64,000 nucleotides of DNA from Kibdelosporangium persicum (GCF_013280595.1 NZ_JAAATY010000003.1:62001-126000), one strand, 5' to 3'; counted from the stretch's first letter, positions 42,487 to 52,124 are shown. The notes: generated by a model from the sequence alone, not told the origin. Numbers and translations: made by a program.

Positions 42487-42568
42487 GGTGGGCCACTGTG
42501 TCAGGGACCGCCCGAAGCCGTCGAGCAGTTTCCGATGACTTCCGGGCCCCGAACGGGTCAGTACAAGC

Positions 42569-43729
42569 ATGAACGTCGACCTGTTGCGTGTTTTCCTGTC
42601 CCGCCGAGGTGTGCTGACGGCCGGCGCCGCCGGCACTCTGCTGGCCACACTCCCCGCGCCAGGGCACGCCGCCGCGCCGGATGATGTGCCGTTCGACTAC
42701 GCCGACCCGGCCAACCTGCGCGACTGGGCGCCGAGCCGGTACGGCCCGCACGATCAACGCGGCACGCTCAACGAGGTGACTCCGGCCAAGACCGCCCGGG
42801 TGCTGCGGCAGACCTTGGATCCGAACCGTCCCGTGCGGACGTACAACCTCGGTGCCCTGATGTGGAACGGGTTCCCGGCGATCCAGCCGTATCCGCCGGA
42901 GCGACGGCACGAGCTGCGGCTGCTGCTCGGCGGCTACCCCGCGCCCGCCGGTTTCGGTGGCCACGTCGCGTTCACCGATCCGTTCGGCGCCAACAAACTC
43001 AGCGTGCACGAGGAACGGTTCGCCGGGTCGACGACGTTCCAGATCGGGTCCCAGCTGGACGGTCTGAACCACGTCGGCGCGGCCGAGTTCTTCTACAACG
43101 GCCTGCGCGGCCCGGACATCGCGCGTGACCACGGCACCGCGAAGCTCGGCGCCGAACACGTCGGGCCGATCGTCACCAGGGGTGTCCTGCTGGACATCGT
43201 CGGCGTCAAGGTGGCCACCGGGCAGCACGACGACCTCGGCGCGCCCGCGTCCGGCGGCGGGCCGGTGCTGAAGGAGAACTACCGGGTCACGGTCGAGGAC
43301 ATCAAGCAGGCCATGGAGTTCGGCCGGATCGACCGGATCGACCCGGGCGACGCGGTCCTGCTGCGGACCGGCTGGAACCAGCTGCTCGCGCGACGCGATC
43401 CCGGCGACATCGCCCGGTGGGGCGGATCCGGTGGCGTACCCGGGATCTACCTGCGAGAGGCCCGGTTCCTCGCCAAGTTCCGGCCGGTGCTGATCGGCAG
43501 CGACACGTGGACTCTCGAAGTGATGGGCAATCCGGTCAACAACGACGGGTCGGTCATCCCCGTGCACCAGGAACTGCTCATGCGGCACGGTATCCGGATC
43601 GCGGAATCCTACGCGCTGGACCAGTTGGCGGCCGACGGCGTGCACGAGTTCGTGTTCATCGTGACGCCCCAGTACGTCGAGGGCGCGACGTGCGGCAACA
43701 CGCCTCCGGCCGCACTCGGCCAGCCCTGA
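42569..43729 (+). CDS. Tat-exported cyclase family protein (PF04199-type)
   Basis: A 386-residue metal-dependent hydrolase of the cyclase/kynurenine formamidase group. N-terminal twin-arginine signal (LSRRGVLTAGAAGTLLA, cut near GHAAA). The core includes SQLDGLNHVGAAEFFYNG, which supplies the Asp/His metal ligands, LLDIVGV, DAVLLRTGWNQ, and a VIPVHQELLMRHGI motif with the late His. Tat export fits a folded metal-bearing enzyme. Natural substrate unknown; homologues hydrolyse amides or lactones. A hairpin terminator follows. Monocistronic. Confidence 0.85.
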   Translation: MNVDLLRVFLSRRGVLTAGAAGTLLATLPAPGHAAAPDDVPFDYADPANLRDWAPSRYGPHDQRGTLNEVTPAKTARVLRQTLDPNRPVRTYNLGALMWNGFPAIQPYPPERRHELRLLLGGYPAPAGFGGHVAFTDPFGANKLSVHEERFAGSTTFQIGSQLDGLNHVGAAEFFYNGLRGPDIARDHGTAKLGAEHVGPIVTRGVLLDIVGVKVATGQHDDLGAPASGGGPVLKENYRVTVEDIKQAMEFGRIDRIDPGDAVLLRTGWNQLLARRDPGDIARWGGSGGVPGIYLREARFLAKFRPVLIGSDTWTLEVMGNPVNNDGSVIPVHQELLMRHGIRIAESYALDQLAADGVHEFVFIVTPQYVEGATCGNTPPAALGQP

Positions 43730-43751
43730 CACGCCGCATCGCGTCAACGGT

Positions 43752-43785
43752 GCCAGGTGCCGTGCCCAGCAGTGCGGCACCTGGC
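43752..43785 (+). terminator. hairpin terminator after cyclase gene
   Basis: A perfect 11-bp inverted repeat, GCCAGGTGCCG (43752-43762) and CGGCACCTGGC (43775-43785), with a 12-nt loop, 22 bp after the cyclase stop. Confidence 0.75.
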
Positions 43786-44083
43786 GTTCCGCTTCGCCAC
43801 GACACCCCACGAGTCGTGGATCACCGCGCCCACCGTTGCCGCCGGAGCCGGCCCCCAGCCCGGCCCCGGCGACGTCCCCACCGCCTTGCCGGGGACGTTC
43901 CCCCACGAAGAACATCCTGACCCGCCGCGCTACACAAAACGCCCTACAAGCTTGTGCACGAAAACCACCGAAGTCCGAAGTCACCGGCCCACACCGGCAA
44001 CCGATCGGACATTTCAGACAAAGAGGCGACAGGTATCATTCCTGGCGGCCATCCGGCCGACTGGGCATACGGGGGGCGCGGGC
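43786..44083. other. non-coding stretch before the truncated AfsR gene
   Basis: With the terminator before it, this makes about 350 bp without a recognised gene. It probably holds the promoter of the AfsR remnant; a GGGGGGCG ribosome-like run lies before the ATG at 44084. I see no other feature. Confidence 0.4.
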
Positions 44084-46050
44084 ATGCGGTACCGGGTGCT
44101 GGGGCCGCTCGAAGTCAAAAGCGATGCCGACAGGCACACGACCTGCTGGCTGAGCTGCTCGGCGACGCCGAGCCGGACACCATCGACGAACTGGCGCGCC
44201 TGTGCGGTTACCTGCCGTTGGCGCTACGGATCGCCGCGGCGAACCTGCTGGGCGGTGGGCACGCCGGCGTGCGGGACTACGTCACCGCCTTGTGCGAGGG
44301 CGACCGGATGACCGAACTGGCCATCGAAGGCGATCCCAGCGTCGCGGTCCGTGCCACCTTCCACCTGTCCTACCGGGCCTTGGACGCCGTCACCGCGCGG
44401 GTGTTCCGGCTGCTCGGCGGCGCTCCCGGGCTGGATTTCACGGCGAGGTCGGCGGCCTCGGCGGCGGGCCTGCCCGTGCGTGAGACCCGGCGGTCGCTCG
44501 ACCGGCTGGTCACGGCGAACCTGCTGACGCAACGCGGCAACCGGTACCACTTCCATGACCTGATCAGGGAGTTCGCCGCGAGGCAGTCCGATGATGAGGA
44601 CTCATGGGCGGACCGGCGCACGTCCGACCTCGCGCTGTTGGACCACTACCTGCAGACCGCCGACCAGGCCGCGACCACGCTGTACCCGTCGACCCGACGG
44701 TTGAGGCCGGTGCCCGCGGCCGTGCCCGCCGACCCGTTCGAGACCGACGCGGCCGCCCTGCGATGGCTGGATCAGGAGCGAGCCAATCTGCTGACCGCGG
44801 TGAAGTACGCCGCGGCCGACTACCACCTGTACGCCTGCCAGCTCGCCGACGCGCTGCGCGGTTACTTCCAGGCGCAGGGGTACGCCACCGACGGCCTGGC
44901 CGTCTGCGTGGCCGCGTTGGAGGCCGCCCGCCAGTCGGGGGACGCGCTCGCCGAGGCGTCCATTGTCGACCTGCGCGGCGTCATCTACTTCAACCTCAGC
45001 GACTACCGGAAGGCGATCACCGAGCACACGGCCGCGCTCGAAGTCGCCGAGCGGACCGGTGACAAGGACGCCATCGCCGACTCACTGCACAACCTCGGCC
45101 GCGTCTACGCGCAACTCGGCCGGCCCGGACCGGCGATGCGTCACCACAAGCAGGCGCTGGAGATCAGCCGTGCGTCCGGCAACCAGAACGCGGAAGCGTT
45201 GGCGCTGAACTACGTCGGCGCCGCGTACCTGTCGTTCGGCGAGGCCGTCGAAGCGATCGACTGGCACGAGCGGGCCAGGGACCTCAGCAGGCGGATCGGC
45301 AACCGGTCCACCGAGCTGCGCGCGATCAACGGCCTGGGCCTCGCGTGCTGGACCCTCGGCAGGCTGGCCGACGCCGCCCGGCACCACCGGGAGAACGTCC
45401 AAGCCTGCCGGCGGCTCGGGTACCGGCACGGTGAACTGATCTCCATGGTGTGTCTGGCGGAGACGTACTGCGACGCGGAGCGATACGCCGAGGCCGCCGA
45501 GATCGCCCAGGACGCGCTCGCCCTGAGCCTGCAGCTGGGCGAGCGCCGCAACGAGGCCAGCGGCATCGAGCTCGCCGCGACGGTCCGGCAACGGCTCGGC
45601 GACCACGAAGGCGCGATCCGCGGCTACACCAAGGCGCTCGCCCTGGCGCGCCGGATCGACTTCGGCTACGGCGAGATTTCCATCCTGATCGGCCTGGCGC
45701 AGGCGTACGCCGGTCTCGGCGAGCCGGAGAACGGCCTGAGGCACATCGGCGAAGCACTCGCCAGGATCCAGGACACCGGGATGCGGGTGCTGGAGGCCCA
45801 GGTCGTCACCGTGCTCGCGCTCTGCCAGGTCCAGGCGGGCCGGACGGATGACGCGGCGACCAGCGTTGAACAAGCGCTTGCCTTGGCGCGTAAGGGCAAA
45901 CAGCGCCTTGTCGAAGCCCGCGCGCTGCTCGTGCTCGCGCACGTCCAGCGCACCCGCGGTGACCAGGAAGCCGCGGAGCAGACCTGGTCGGCCGCCGCGG
46001 CGGTGTTCGCCGAACTCGGCGTGCACCCGAAGATCCCGCCGGTGTTGTGA
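44084..46050 (+). pseudogene. AfsR/SARP-type regulator with large internal deletion
   Basis: The ATG at 44084 opens with MRYRVLGPLEVK, the standard SARP N-terminus (compare MRFRLLGPLEI in the intact gene at 13936-16689). After about 13 codons the sequence jumps, in another frame, to the late NB-ARC region (AHDLLAELLGDAEP, then LARLCGYLPLALRIAAANL), followed by a full set of TPR-like repeats to 46050. By comparison with the intact paralogue about 380-400 residues are missing: the winged helix, the activation domain and the Walker A/B ATPase. The remaining frame is open back to a GTG at 43954 and has no internal stops over some 640 codons, so the TPR part might still be made. As an activator it is dead. 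Confidence 0.75.
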
Positions 46051-46434
46051 TCACGAACCGTCCGTGTCGGGGTCGTCGAAGTCGCCGAGGTCGGAGAAGA
46101 CGAAGACCCGCACGGCGTACCCGGTGCTGGGGTGGACCTGGGCGAGGTACGCGGACACCGGGCTGCCCACGATCTCCTCGATCGCCTCGAGGAAGTCCGC
46201 CTTCGTGGCCTCGTGCAACGCCTCGTGGTGCCGGATCACGTCCTCTTTGTGCCCGCGCGCGCTGAGCACGGAGTCCGCGACAGTCAGGCTGTCGACCGAC
46301 AACACCACGAGGCTGATCGGGTCGTCGTCGCTGACCGACACCTTGACGTTGCGCGGACCGCGCCCGTAGAACGACCGCTCAAGGCTGGTGATCTTCTCGG
46401 CCACCGCGTTGCGCTGTGCTCTGGTTATCCGCAC
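46051..46434 (-). CDS. DUF2294 / MpsC-like protein
   Basis: A 127-residue protein of the DUF2294 family: GRGPRNVKVSVSDDDPISLV (the GRGP motif is characteristic), VVLSVDSLTVADSVLSAR, a basic helix (HHEALHEATKADFLEAIEEI) and VGSPVSAYLAQVHPSTGYAV. In Staphylococcus, MpsC is part of a cation-translocating, membrane-potential-generating system, but single genes like this are common and of unknown role. GTG at 46434 with GGTGG before it. Convergent with the AfsR remnant: its stop at 46051 is the base after that gene's stop. Confidence 0.7.
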   Translation of the reverse strand: MRITRAQRNAVAEKITSLERSFYGRGPRNVKVSVSDDDPISLVVLSVDSLTVADSVLSARGHKEDVIRHHEALHEATKADFLEAIEEIVGSPVSAYLAQVHPSTGYAVRVFVFSDLGDFDDPDTDGS

Positions 46435-46607
46435 TTGGCCACCATATAGTGGCTTTTCGGGCTGTGCCGTGGTGACCACACCGGACAGCGGCGTGGTCGA
46501 CGGCGGCAGCGGCTCGAGCGAGATACCGATCCACGCTGGCCTGGAGCGACGGGACCCCCGACCCGGCGGACCAGGACACCGTGGTTCATGGCGAAAGGGC
46601 ATGTCTC

Positions 46608-47138
46608 GTGGAGTTCACAAGCGACGCCGTGCTGCCCGTCGGGCAGTTGCGAGAAATCGTCGAAAGAATCGCGAATTCACCGGAACACTGGCGGCCGCAA
46701 GTCCACTTCGACCTGACGAACAGGTATTGCACCCGGCTGCACCGCGAAGAAGACCACGAAGTGTGGCTGATCTGCTGGGACATCGGCCAGGACACCCTCC
46801 TGCACGACCACGGCGGAAGCGTCGGAGCCTTCGCGGTGGCCAAGGGCTCCCTGGTGGAGGACTACGGCACGACCACCCACCCACAACTGCGGACGAGAAG
46901 GCACAACGCAGGCACATCGGTCGCATTCGGCGCGGACTACCTGCACAATCTGGTCAACGTCGGAATGGAACCGACGGTCTCGATCCACGCCTATTCACCA
47001 CCGCTGAAGGTGATGAACTTCTACTGCTGGCTCCCTTCCGGAACACACCACCTGAGAGCGATACCGTGTGACACCCCGGAACCGGACACCAGCGCGCTGG
47101 AATCCGAAGCCATCGCACTCCGCGTGGCACGATCATGA
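46608..47138 (+). CDS. cysteine dioxygenase family protein
   Basis: A 176-residue cupin oxidising cysteine to cysteine sulfinate. The iron site is visible as HDHGG (two His) in TLLHDHGGSVGAFAV, with the third His in TVSIHAYSPPLK. The GTG at 46608 has AAAGGG eight bases upstream and is preferred over an earlier GTG at 46581. It overlaps the rhodanese gene by 4 bases (ATGA). Together they suggest cysteine sulfur is oxidised and the product passed to a sulfurtransferase step. The pairing also occurs in other actinobacteria. Confidence 0.88.
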   Translation: MEFTSDAVLPVGQLREIVERIANSPEHWRPQVHFDLTNRYCTRLHREEDHEVWLICWDIGQDTLLHDHGGSVGAFAVAKGSLVEDYGTTTHPQLRTRRHNAGTSVAFGADYLHNLVNVGMEPTVSIHAYSPPLKVMNFYCWLPSGTHHLRAIPCDTPEPDTSALESEAIALRVARS

Positions 47139-47533
47139 ACACGATCGCACGCCTGCTGGCAGAGGCACGGCGGACAATCGTGCGCCACACCCCGGCACAA
47201 GCAGCGGAGGCACTGCGCGCAGGTGCGACCCTGGTGGACCTCAGGCCGACCGAGTACCGCTGGCGCTTCGGCGAGATCCCCGGCGCGGTCCCGGTGTCGA
47301 GGCACGTCCTGGAATGGCGCCTGGACGTGACAAGCCCGTGGCACATCAAGGAACTGCGGCACGGAGACCCGGACCAGGAGATCATCCTGATCTGCAACGA
47401 GGGTTACACGTCAAGCCTGGCCGCACACCAGGTGATGACCCAGCTGGGCCTGACCAGGGTCAGCGACGTGCTGGGCGGGTTCGCCGCGTGGAAAGAAGCC
47501 GGATACCCCGTGATGAAGCGGCTGGCGAACTGA
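47135..47533 (+). CDS. rhodanese-like sulfurtransferase
   Basis: A 132-residue single-domain rhodanese: ATLVDLRPTEYRWRFGEIPG, then AVPVSRHVLEW, with the active Cys in LICNEGYTSSLAA and the closing VLGGFAAWKEAGYPV. The active-site loop CNEGYTS is unlike the basic loop of thiosulfate enzymes, which suggests a small or different acceptor. Coupled by 4-base overlap to the cysteine dioxygenase gene. A strong hairpin follows its stop. Confidence 0.9.
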   Translation: MNTIARLLAEARRTIVRHTPAQAAEALRAGATLVDLRPTEYRWRFGEIPGAVPVSRHVLEWRLDVTSPWHIKELRHGDPDQEIILICNEGYTSSLAAHQVMTQLGLTRVSDVLGGFAAWKEAGYPVMKRLAN

Positions 47534-47556
47534 AAAGGACCAGGGAGACGCTGGAA

Positions 47557-47601
47557 GTTGCCCTGTGGCAATGGCTGGGACCATAACCTACACAGGGCAA
47601 C
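47557..47601 (+). terminator. hairpin terminator after rhodanese gene
   Basis: An 11-bp inverted repeat, GTTGCCCTGTG (47557-47567) and CACAGGGCAAC (47591-47601), loop 23 nt, with extra pairing outside (GCTGG with CCAGC across a short bulge). It begins 24 bp after the rhodanese stop. Confidence 0.75.
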
Positions 47602-47674
47602 CAGCGCGACAGAAACGCAAAACACCACACGATCGAGTGACGTCACGACAGAGAGATGCCGCTATCTTGAACAT

Positions 47675-48784
47675 ATGAGCGAATCAGCACTCGATCACAT
47701 CAGGGAGCTCTACCAAGCCCGGAGCCGAGCCGAAGCGCAATACATTCGTGGCTTGGCCGGCTATGCCGCCGGTCATCCACCGGATCGCGACGGCATCAGT
47801 GTCGGTGACGGCGTGGCGGAAGAAGTCGCGCTGGAACTCCACCTGAGCCCGGCGACCACAGCCAAGCACCTGGCCGAAGCCCAGGATATGGTCTCGCGCC
47901 TGCCGATGACGGTAAACGCGCTGGAAGCGGGCGAGATCGACTACATGCGCGCCAAAGCCGTGCGTGACTACACCAAGGACCTGGCCGGCGACCAGGTCGC
48001 GGAAGTGGAGAAACGTATCCTGGCTGGCGGACCCCGCGAAAGCCTGACGAAGTTCAAGTACGCCCTCAACCGCGAAGTCATCCGGGTCGACCCCGAAGCC
48101 GCCGAGGAACGCCGCCGCCTCGCCAAGGCCCGGCGGGGCGTGACCAAATGGCACAAACCCGACGGCACGGCGAAGCTGAGCGTCACCCTGCGACCGGACG
48201 AAGCCGAACAGGCCTACAACCACATCGACCTGCTCGCCAGGCAAGCCAAGGTCAACCGCGCCGACGTGTTCATGGACCTGGTGTGCGGCAAGAAGTCCGA
48301 GCGAACACCGGCGGCGGTGCACGTCGTCGTGCCGATGACCACGCTCCTGGGCCTCAACCGTGAACCCGGCGAGATCAGCGGCGTCGGCCCGATCACCGCG
48401 GAGCACGCCCGCGAACTGGCGCGGCACGCCACCTGGCGCCGCCTCATCACCGACCCCACCGGGCAGGTGCTCGAAGTCAGCAGGCGCCGGTTCGCCTCAC
48501 CGGCGTTGCGGCGCCACCTCCAGTTGCGCGACCGTACCTGCCGCCAACCGGGCTGCAACGTCCCCGCCCACCGCTGCGAGACCGACCACACCAAGAGCTA
48601 CGTGACAGGCGGCCCCACCAGCCCTGGCAACATCGCCATGTTCTGCAAGCGGCACAACCTCATGCGGCAGCGGACGAAGTGGCGACTCCGGCAACCGGAA
48701 CCAGGCACGCTCGTCTTCACCACGCCGACAAAGCGCATCGTCGTCACGAAGCCCGAGCCCTACGAGCCTATTACCGCTCAGTAG
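47675..48784 (+). CDS. 13E12 repeat-type protein: DUF222 plus HNH endonuclease
   Basis: A 369-residue protein. Residues ~15-250 are DUF222 (RAEAQYIRGLAGYA, VAEEVALELHLSPATTAKHLA, LPMTVNALEAGEIDYMRAKAV). The C-terminus is an HNH nuclease fold with two Cys pairs: CRQPGCNVPAHRCETDHTKS (with the DH), GGPTSPGNIAMFCKRHN. The catalytic-motif first His is replaced by Asp-His context usual for this group. Such proteins occur in many copies in actinobacteria and are linked to mobile DNA or repair; function unproven. ATG at 47675 just after AACATATG; no clear ribosome site. Confidence 0.88.
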   Translation: MSESALDHIRELYQARSRAEAQYIRGLAGYAAGHPPDRDGISVGDGVAEEVALELHLSPATTAKHLAEAQDMVSRLPMTVNALEAGEIDYMRAKAVRDYTKDLAGDQVAEVEKRILAGGPRESLTKFKYALNREVIRVDPEAAEERRRLAKARRGVTKWHKPDGTAKLSVTLRPDEAEQAYNHIDLLARQAKVNRADVFMDLVCGKKSERTPAAVHVVVPMTTLLGLNREPGEISGVGPITAEHARELARHATWRRLITDPTGQVLEVSRRRFASPALRRHLQLRDRTCRQPGCNVPAHRCETDHTKSYVTGGPTSPGNIAMFCKRHNLMRQRTKWRLRQPEPGTLVFTTPTKRIVVTKPEPYEPITAQ

Positions 48785-48838
48785 CCTTTTCGCCTACGCT
48801 GAGGCCCAACTGCCCCCAGCGACGGGAGGTTCAGGCGG

Positions 48839-50350
48839 ATGGCAAGGCGGTCCGGCTCGCCCGTGGTGATCCTGAGCGTCCTGCTCGTGCTGACGCTCGC
48901 GGGCTGGTTCGGTTACGACTACCTACGCACCCGCTTGGCCGCGTCCAGCTGTGACACCGTCACCACCTTGCGGATCTCGGCGGCGCCGGACATCGCGTCG
49001 TCGCTGGCAGCGGTCTCCCACCAGGACACGTCGGCGTGTTACCGGGTCGAGGCGATCCCGGTCGAGTCCGGCAAGGCGATGGAGACCCTGGGCATCACGA
49101 AGCCGGACGTGTGGCTGCCCGAATCCTCGTTATGGTTGCGGCGGGCGCAGGAACGCGGCCAGTGGAACCTGCCGGTGAGCGGGACTTCGGTGGCCTCGTC
49201 GCCGATCGTCGTCGGCCTGACCGAAACCGCGGCGCGCAGGTACGGCTGGCCGGACAAAACGCCGACATGGGCGGACGTCTTCCGGGGTGATCCCGCGATC
49301 GCCTTCGTCGACCCCGCCGTCGACCCGGTCGGGCTGGCGGCGTTGGTCGGGACGGGTGAGCTGAGCAAGACCGCGCGGGATCCGGCCGGTGCCTACGCCT
49401 TGACGCTGCGCAAGCTCACCAAGCACACCGTCCAGGAGCAATCGGCTCTGTTCGACCCGGAACTGGACGGCGCGATCACCTCCGAGGTGTCGTTGAAGGC
49501 GCACAACCTCGTGGGCGTGTACGCCGATCCGGCGATCCCGTCGCTGGACTACCCCTATGTGGTGCTTCCGGGAACATCGGACGCCCAACGCGCGGTGGCC
49601 CAACAGTTCCTGGGCAAACTGCTTGAGCCGTCCGGGTCCGCGGTGCTGACCGCGGCCGGGTTCCGGTCACCGCAGGGCACGCTCGCTGGCCTGCCCGACG
49701 ACCCTGACCAGCTGCTCAACGAGTGGGCCGCGGTCAACCGCAGCGCGCGGATCCAGGTGCTGCTGGACGTGTCCGGCTCGATGGCCGCCGCGGTGCCCAA
49801 GGCGCGGGCGGACCGGATGACGCTCACCATCCGGGCCGCGGAGCTGGGGATCAGGCTGTTCAAACCGATCACGAAGATCGGGCTGTGGCGGTTCTCCACC
49901 AAGCTCGACGGCGACAAGGACTACCAGGAAGTGCTGCCCGTGCGGCCGGTCAGCGAGCAACTGGCCAACGGCGGGCTGGAGCGGCTGCGGTCGGTCAAGG
50001 CGATCAGCAACGGCGGAACCGGGCTGTACGACAGCTTGCTCGCGGCGTACCAGTCGGCGCGGCAGAACTGGGAACCCGGCCGGATCAACCTGGTGGTGCT
50101 GCTGACCGACGGCCGCAACGACGACGACGGCCGCGGGCTGAACCAGCGGCAACTGCTCGCCGAACTCGGCAAACTGCAGGACCCCAAGCGGCCGCTGCAG
50201 ATCATCGCGATCGGTATCGGCCCGGACGTCGACGCGGCCGAGTTGCGCACGATCAGCCACGCGACCGGCGGCGAGGCGTACCCGACGCCGGATCCGACCA
50301 AGATCGTCGACACGTTCTACGCCGCGTTAGGCAGGTTGCTGGAGCAGTGA
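48839..50350 (+). CDS. extracellular solute-binding and VWA domain protein
   Basis: A 503-residue protein anchored by an N-terminal membrane helix (VVILSVLLVLTLAGWFGYDY). Residues ~40-310 form a periplasmic solute-binding domain (DIASSLAAVSHQD, VWLPESSLWLRRA, PTWADVFRGDPAIAF). Residues ~320-495 are a von Willebrand A domain with an intact MIDAS: DVSGSM, then a Thr in NGGTG and Asp in LLTDGRND. It probably binds a wall or sugar ligand outside the membrane. It overlaps the following GT-C gene (GTGA), so it is likely linked to that enzyme's work. Confidence 0.85.
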   Translation: MARRSGSPVVILSVLLVLTLAGWFGYDYLRTRLAASSCDTVTTLRISAAPDIASSLAAVSHQDTSACYRVEAIPVESGKAMETLGITKPDVWLPESSLWLRRAQERGQWNLPVSGTSVASSPIVVGLTETAARRYGWPDKTPTWADVFRGDPAIAFVDPAVDPVGLAALVGTGELSKTARDPAGAYALTLRKLTKHTVQEQSALFDPELDGAITSEVSLKAHNLVGVYADPAIPSLDYPYVVLPGTSDAQRAVAQQFLGKLLEPSGSAVLTAAGFRSPQGTLAGLPDDPDQLLNEWAAVNRSARIQVLLDVSGSMAAAVPKARADRMTLTIRAAELGIRLFKPITKIGLWRFSTKLDGDKDYQEVLPVRPVSEQLANGGLERLRSVKAISNGGTGLYDSLLAAYQSARQNWEPGRINLVVLLTDGRNDDDGRGLNQRQLLAELGKLQDPKRPLQIIAIGIGPDVDAAELRTISHATGGEAYPTPDPTKIVDTFYAALGRLLEQ

Positions 50351-52068
50351 CAGCCACCGCCACCAGACCGGCTCCGACGCTGGCGATACCCAAATCGCTG
50401 ACCATCGCCGCGGCGCTGGTCGCGGCCATCCCGTTCGTCGTGCACGCCGTCGCCACGTTCGGGGGCTACTTCGGCCAGGACGACTTCGTGATCCTGTACC
50501 GGGCCGGGCAGAGCGGCCCGTTCGACCCGGGTTACCTGTTCCAGGACTACAGCGGTCACATCGCGCCCGGGATGTTCCTGCTCGCCTGGTTCGTCACGGC
50601 CTTGGCGCCGTTGAGCTACCCGGTCGCGGTGATTCCCGCGTTGCTGATGCAGGCCGGGACGTCGATCCTGTTGTGGCGCCTGCTGGTCCGGGTTTTCGGG
50701 CACCGCTGGGGTTTGTTGCTGCCGTACGCGATGTACACGTTCTCGTCGCTGATCCTGTTCTCCACCATGTGGTGGGCGTACAGCGTGCAGCTGTTCCCGT
50801 TGCTGCTGACGATGTTCGGTGCGTTCAACACGCACCTGACCTATCTGCGGACACGAGCGCCCAAGCACGTCGTGACCACCTTGCTGTGGACAGTCGCAGG
50901 CATGGCGTTCTACGAGAAGGCCGCGTTGTTCTTGCCGCTGCTGTTCGGTTTCACGTTGCTGCTCGGCGAACGTGTGCCGTGGCGCGTCTGGCTGGCGCAC
51001 GGGGCTCTGCTTGCCGGGTTCGTCGGGCTGTACGTGGGTCTGACGGTCAGCCGGGTCAAGGAAGGCCTGCCGTCCGGGGACGTGATGCTGGAGTTCCTCC
51101 GGCGATCCGTGGTGGACGTCTTCCTGCCGGGCCTGTTCGGCGGGCCCTGGACCGATCCCGCGATGGGCGCGGCGATCGCCACACCGCCGTTGGGCCTGCG
51201 CGTCGCCGCCGCCGTGGTCGCCGTGGCGGTCGTTGTCGGCGGCGTCCTGGTCGGCGGCCGGAAGGCCGTGCTGGCGTGGGGCCTGCTCGGCGCCTATGTG
51301 GTGGTCGACCTGGCGCTGGTGATCGTCACCCGGCTGCCGGAAATCGGTCCCCTGATTGGTAACGACCCTCGGTACACAGCGGACGCCGTGCCGATCACGG
51401 TGCTGTGCGGGGCTTTCGCGTACTCGTCACTGCGGCTGCAACGGGCCGCGGCCGGTCTGCTGGTGGTCCTGCTGGGGGCCAGCGCGACACTCAGTTACCT
51501 GTGGCTGGCCCCGGGCCTGCGGTTCGAGAAGTCCCGGCAGTACGTGGCCACGGCGCGGGCCGCGTTGCAGGCGGACCCGTCGATCGTCCTGTACGACACG
51601 CGCGTGCCGGACCCGATCATGAACACGTGGTTCTTCCAGGACGGCAAGGCATCGCGGGTGATCGGCCTGTTGCCCGGGCCGCCGAAGTTCGATCAGCCGG
51701 CCGAGCACATGTACCTGCTGGACGACAACGGCTCGCCCCGCAAGATCGAGAACGTCCGTGACGCGGTGGTCGGCCGTCCGGGCCCGTACCCGAAGTGCGG
51801 ATACGCCGTCGGCTACGACACCGCGACGATCCCGCTGAGCGGGCGGGTCGACGGCAGGCGGTTGCTGCGAATGGAGTACTACACGTCCGGCAAGGGCCCG
51901 GTCACCATCCGGCTGGGCCGAACGACGCACGAAGTCCTGCTGGACGACGGCCTGCACGTGCTCTACCTGGTGGTGGACGGCAGTTTCGACCGGGTCGACA
52001 TCAACCGCGCCACCCAGGTCGACCCGATGTGTGTGGTCGACGTCCGGATCGGCACTCCGGTCACCTGA
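50347..52068 (+). CDS. GT-C-like polytopic membrane protein (probable glycosyltransferase)
   Basis: A 573-residue protein with about 10-11 transmembrane helices followed by a ~160-residue soluble C-terminal domain. The first external loop contains GGYFGQDDFVILYRAGQ, where the acidic DD matches the catalytic position of GT-C polyprenyl-phosphate glycosyltransferases. The start is the GTG at 50347, which overlaps the stop of the solute-binding/VWA gene (GTGA). The position beside AftD-like genes suggests cell-wall glycan work; the donor sugar is unknown. Confidence 0.75.
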   Translation: MTATATRPAPTLAIPKSLTIAAALVAAIPFVVHAVATFGGYFGQDDFVILYRAGQSGPFDPGYLFQDYSGHIAPGMFLLAWFVTALAPLSYPVAVIPALLMQAGTSILLWRLLVRVFGHRWGLLLPYAMYTFSSLILFSTMWWAYSVQLFPLLLTMFGAFNTHLTYLRTRAPKHVVTTLLWTVAGMAFYEKAALFLPLLFGFTLLLGERVPWRVWLAHGALLAGFVGLYVGLTVSRVKEGLPSGDVMLEFLRRSVVDVFLPGLFGGPWTDPAMGAAIATPPLGLRVAAAVVAVAVVVGGVLVGGRKAVLAWGLLGAYVVVDLALVIVTRLPEIGPLIGNDPRYTADAVPITVLCGAFAYSSLRLQRAAAGLLVVLLGASATLSYLWLAPGLRFEKSRQYVATARAALQADPSIVLYDTRVPDPIMNTWFFQDGKASRVIGLLPGPPKFDQPAEHMYLLDDNGSPRKIENVRDAVVGRPGPYPKCGYAVGYDTATIPLSGRVDGRRLLRMEYYTSGKGPVTIRLGRTTHEVLLDDGLHVLYLVVDGSFDRVDINRATQVDPMCVVDVRIGTPVT

Positions 52069-52124
52069 CCTGCGCATACCACTGCGATAACAGGCAACCT
52101 GAAAATCGTTCATACTTCTCTAGG

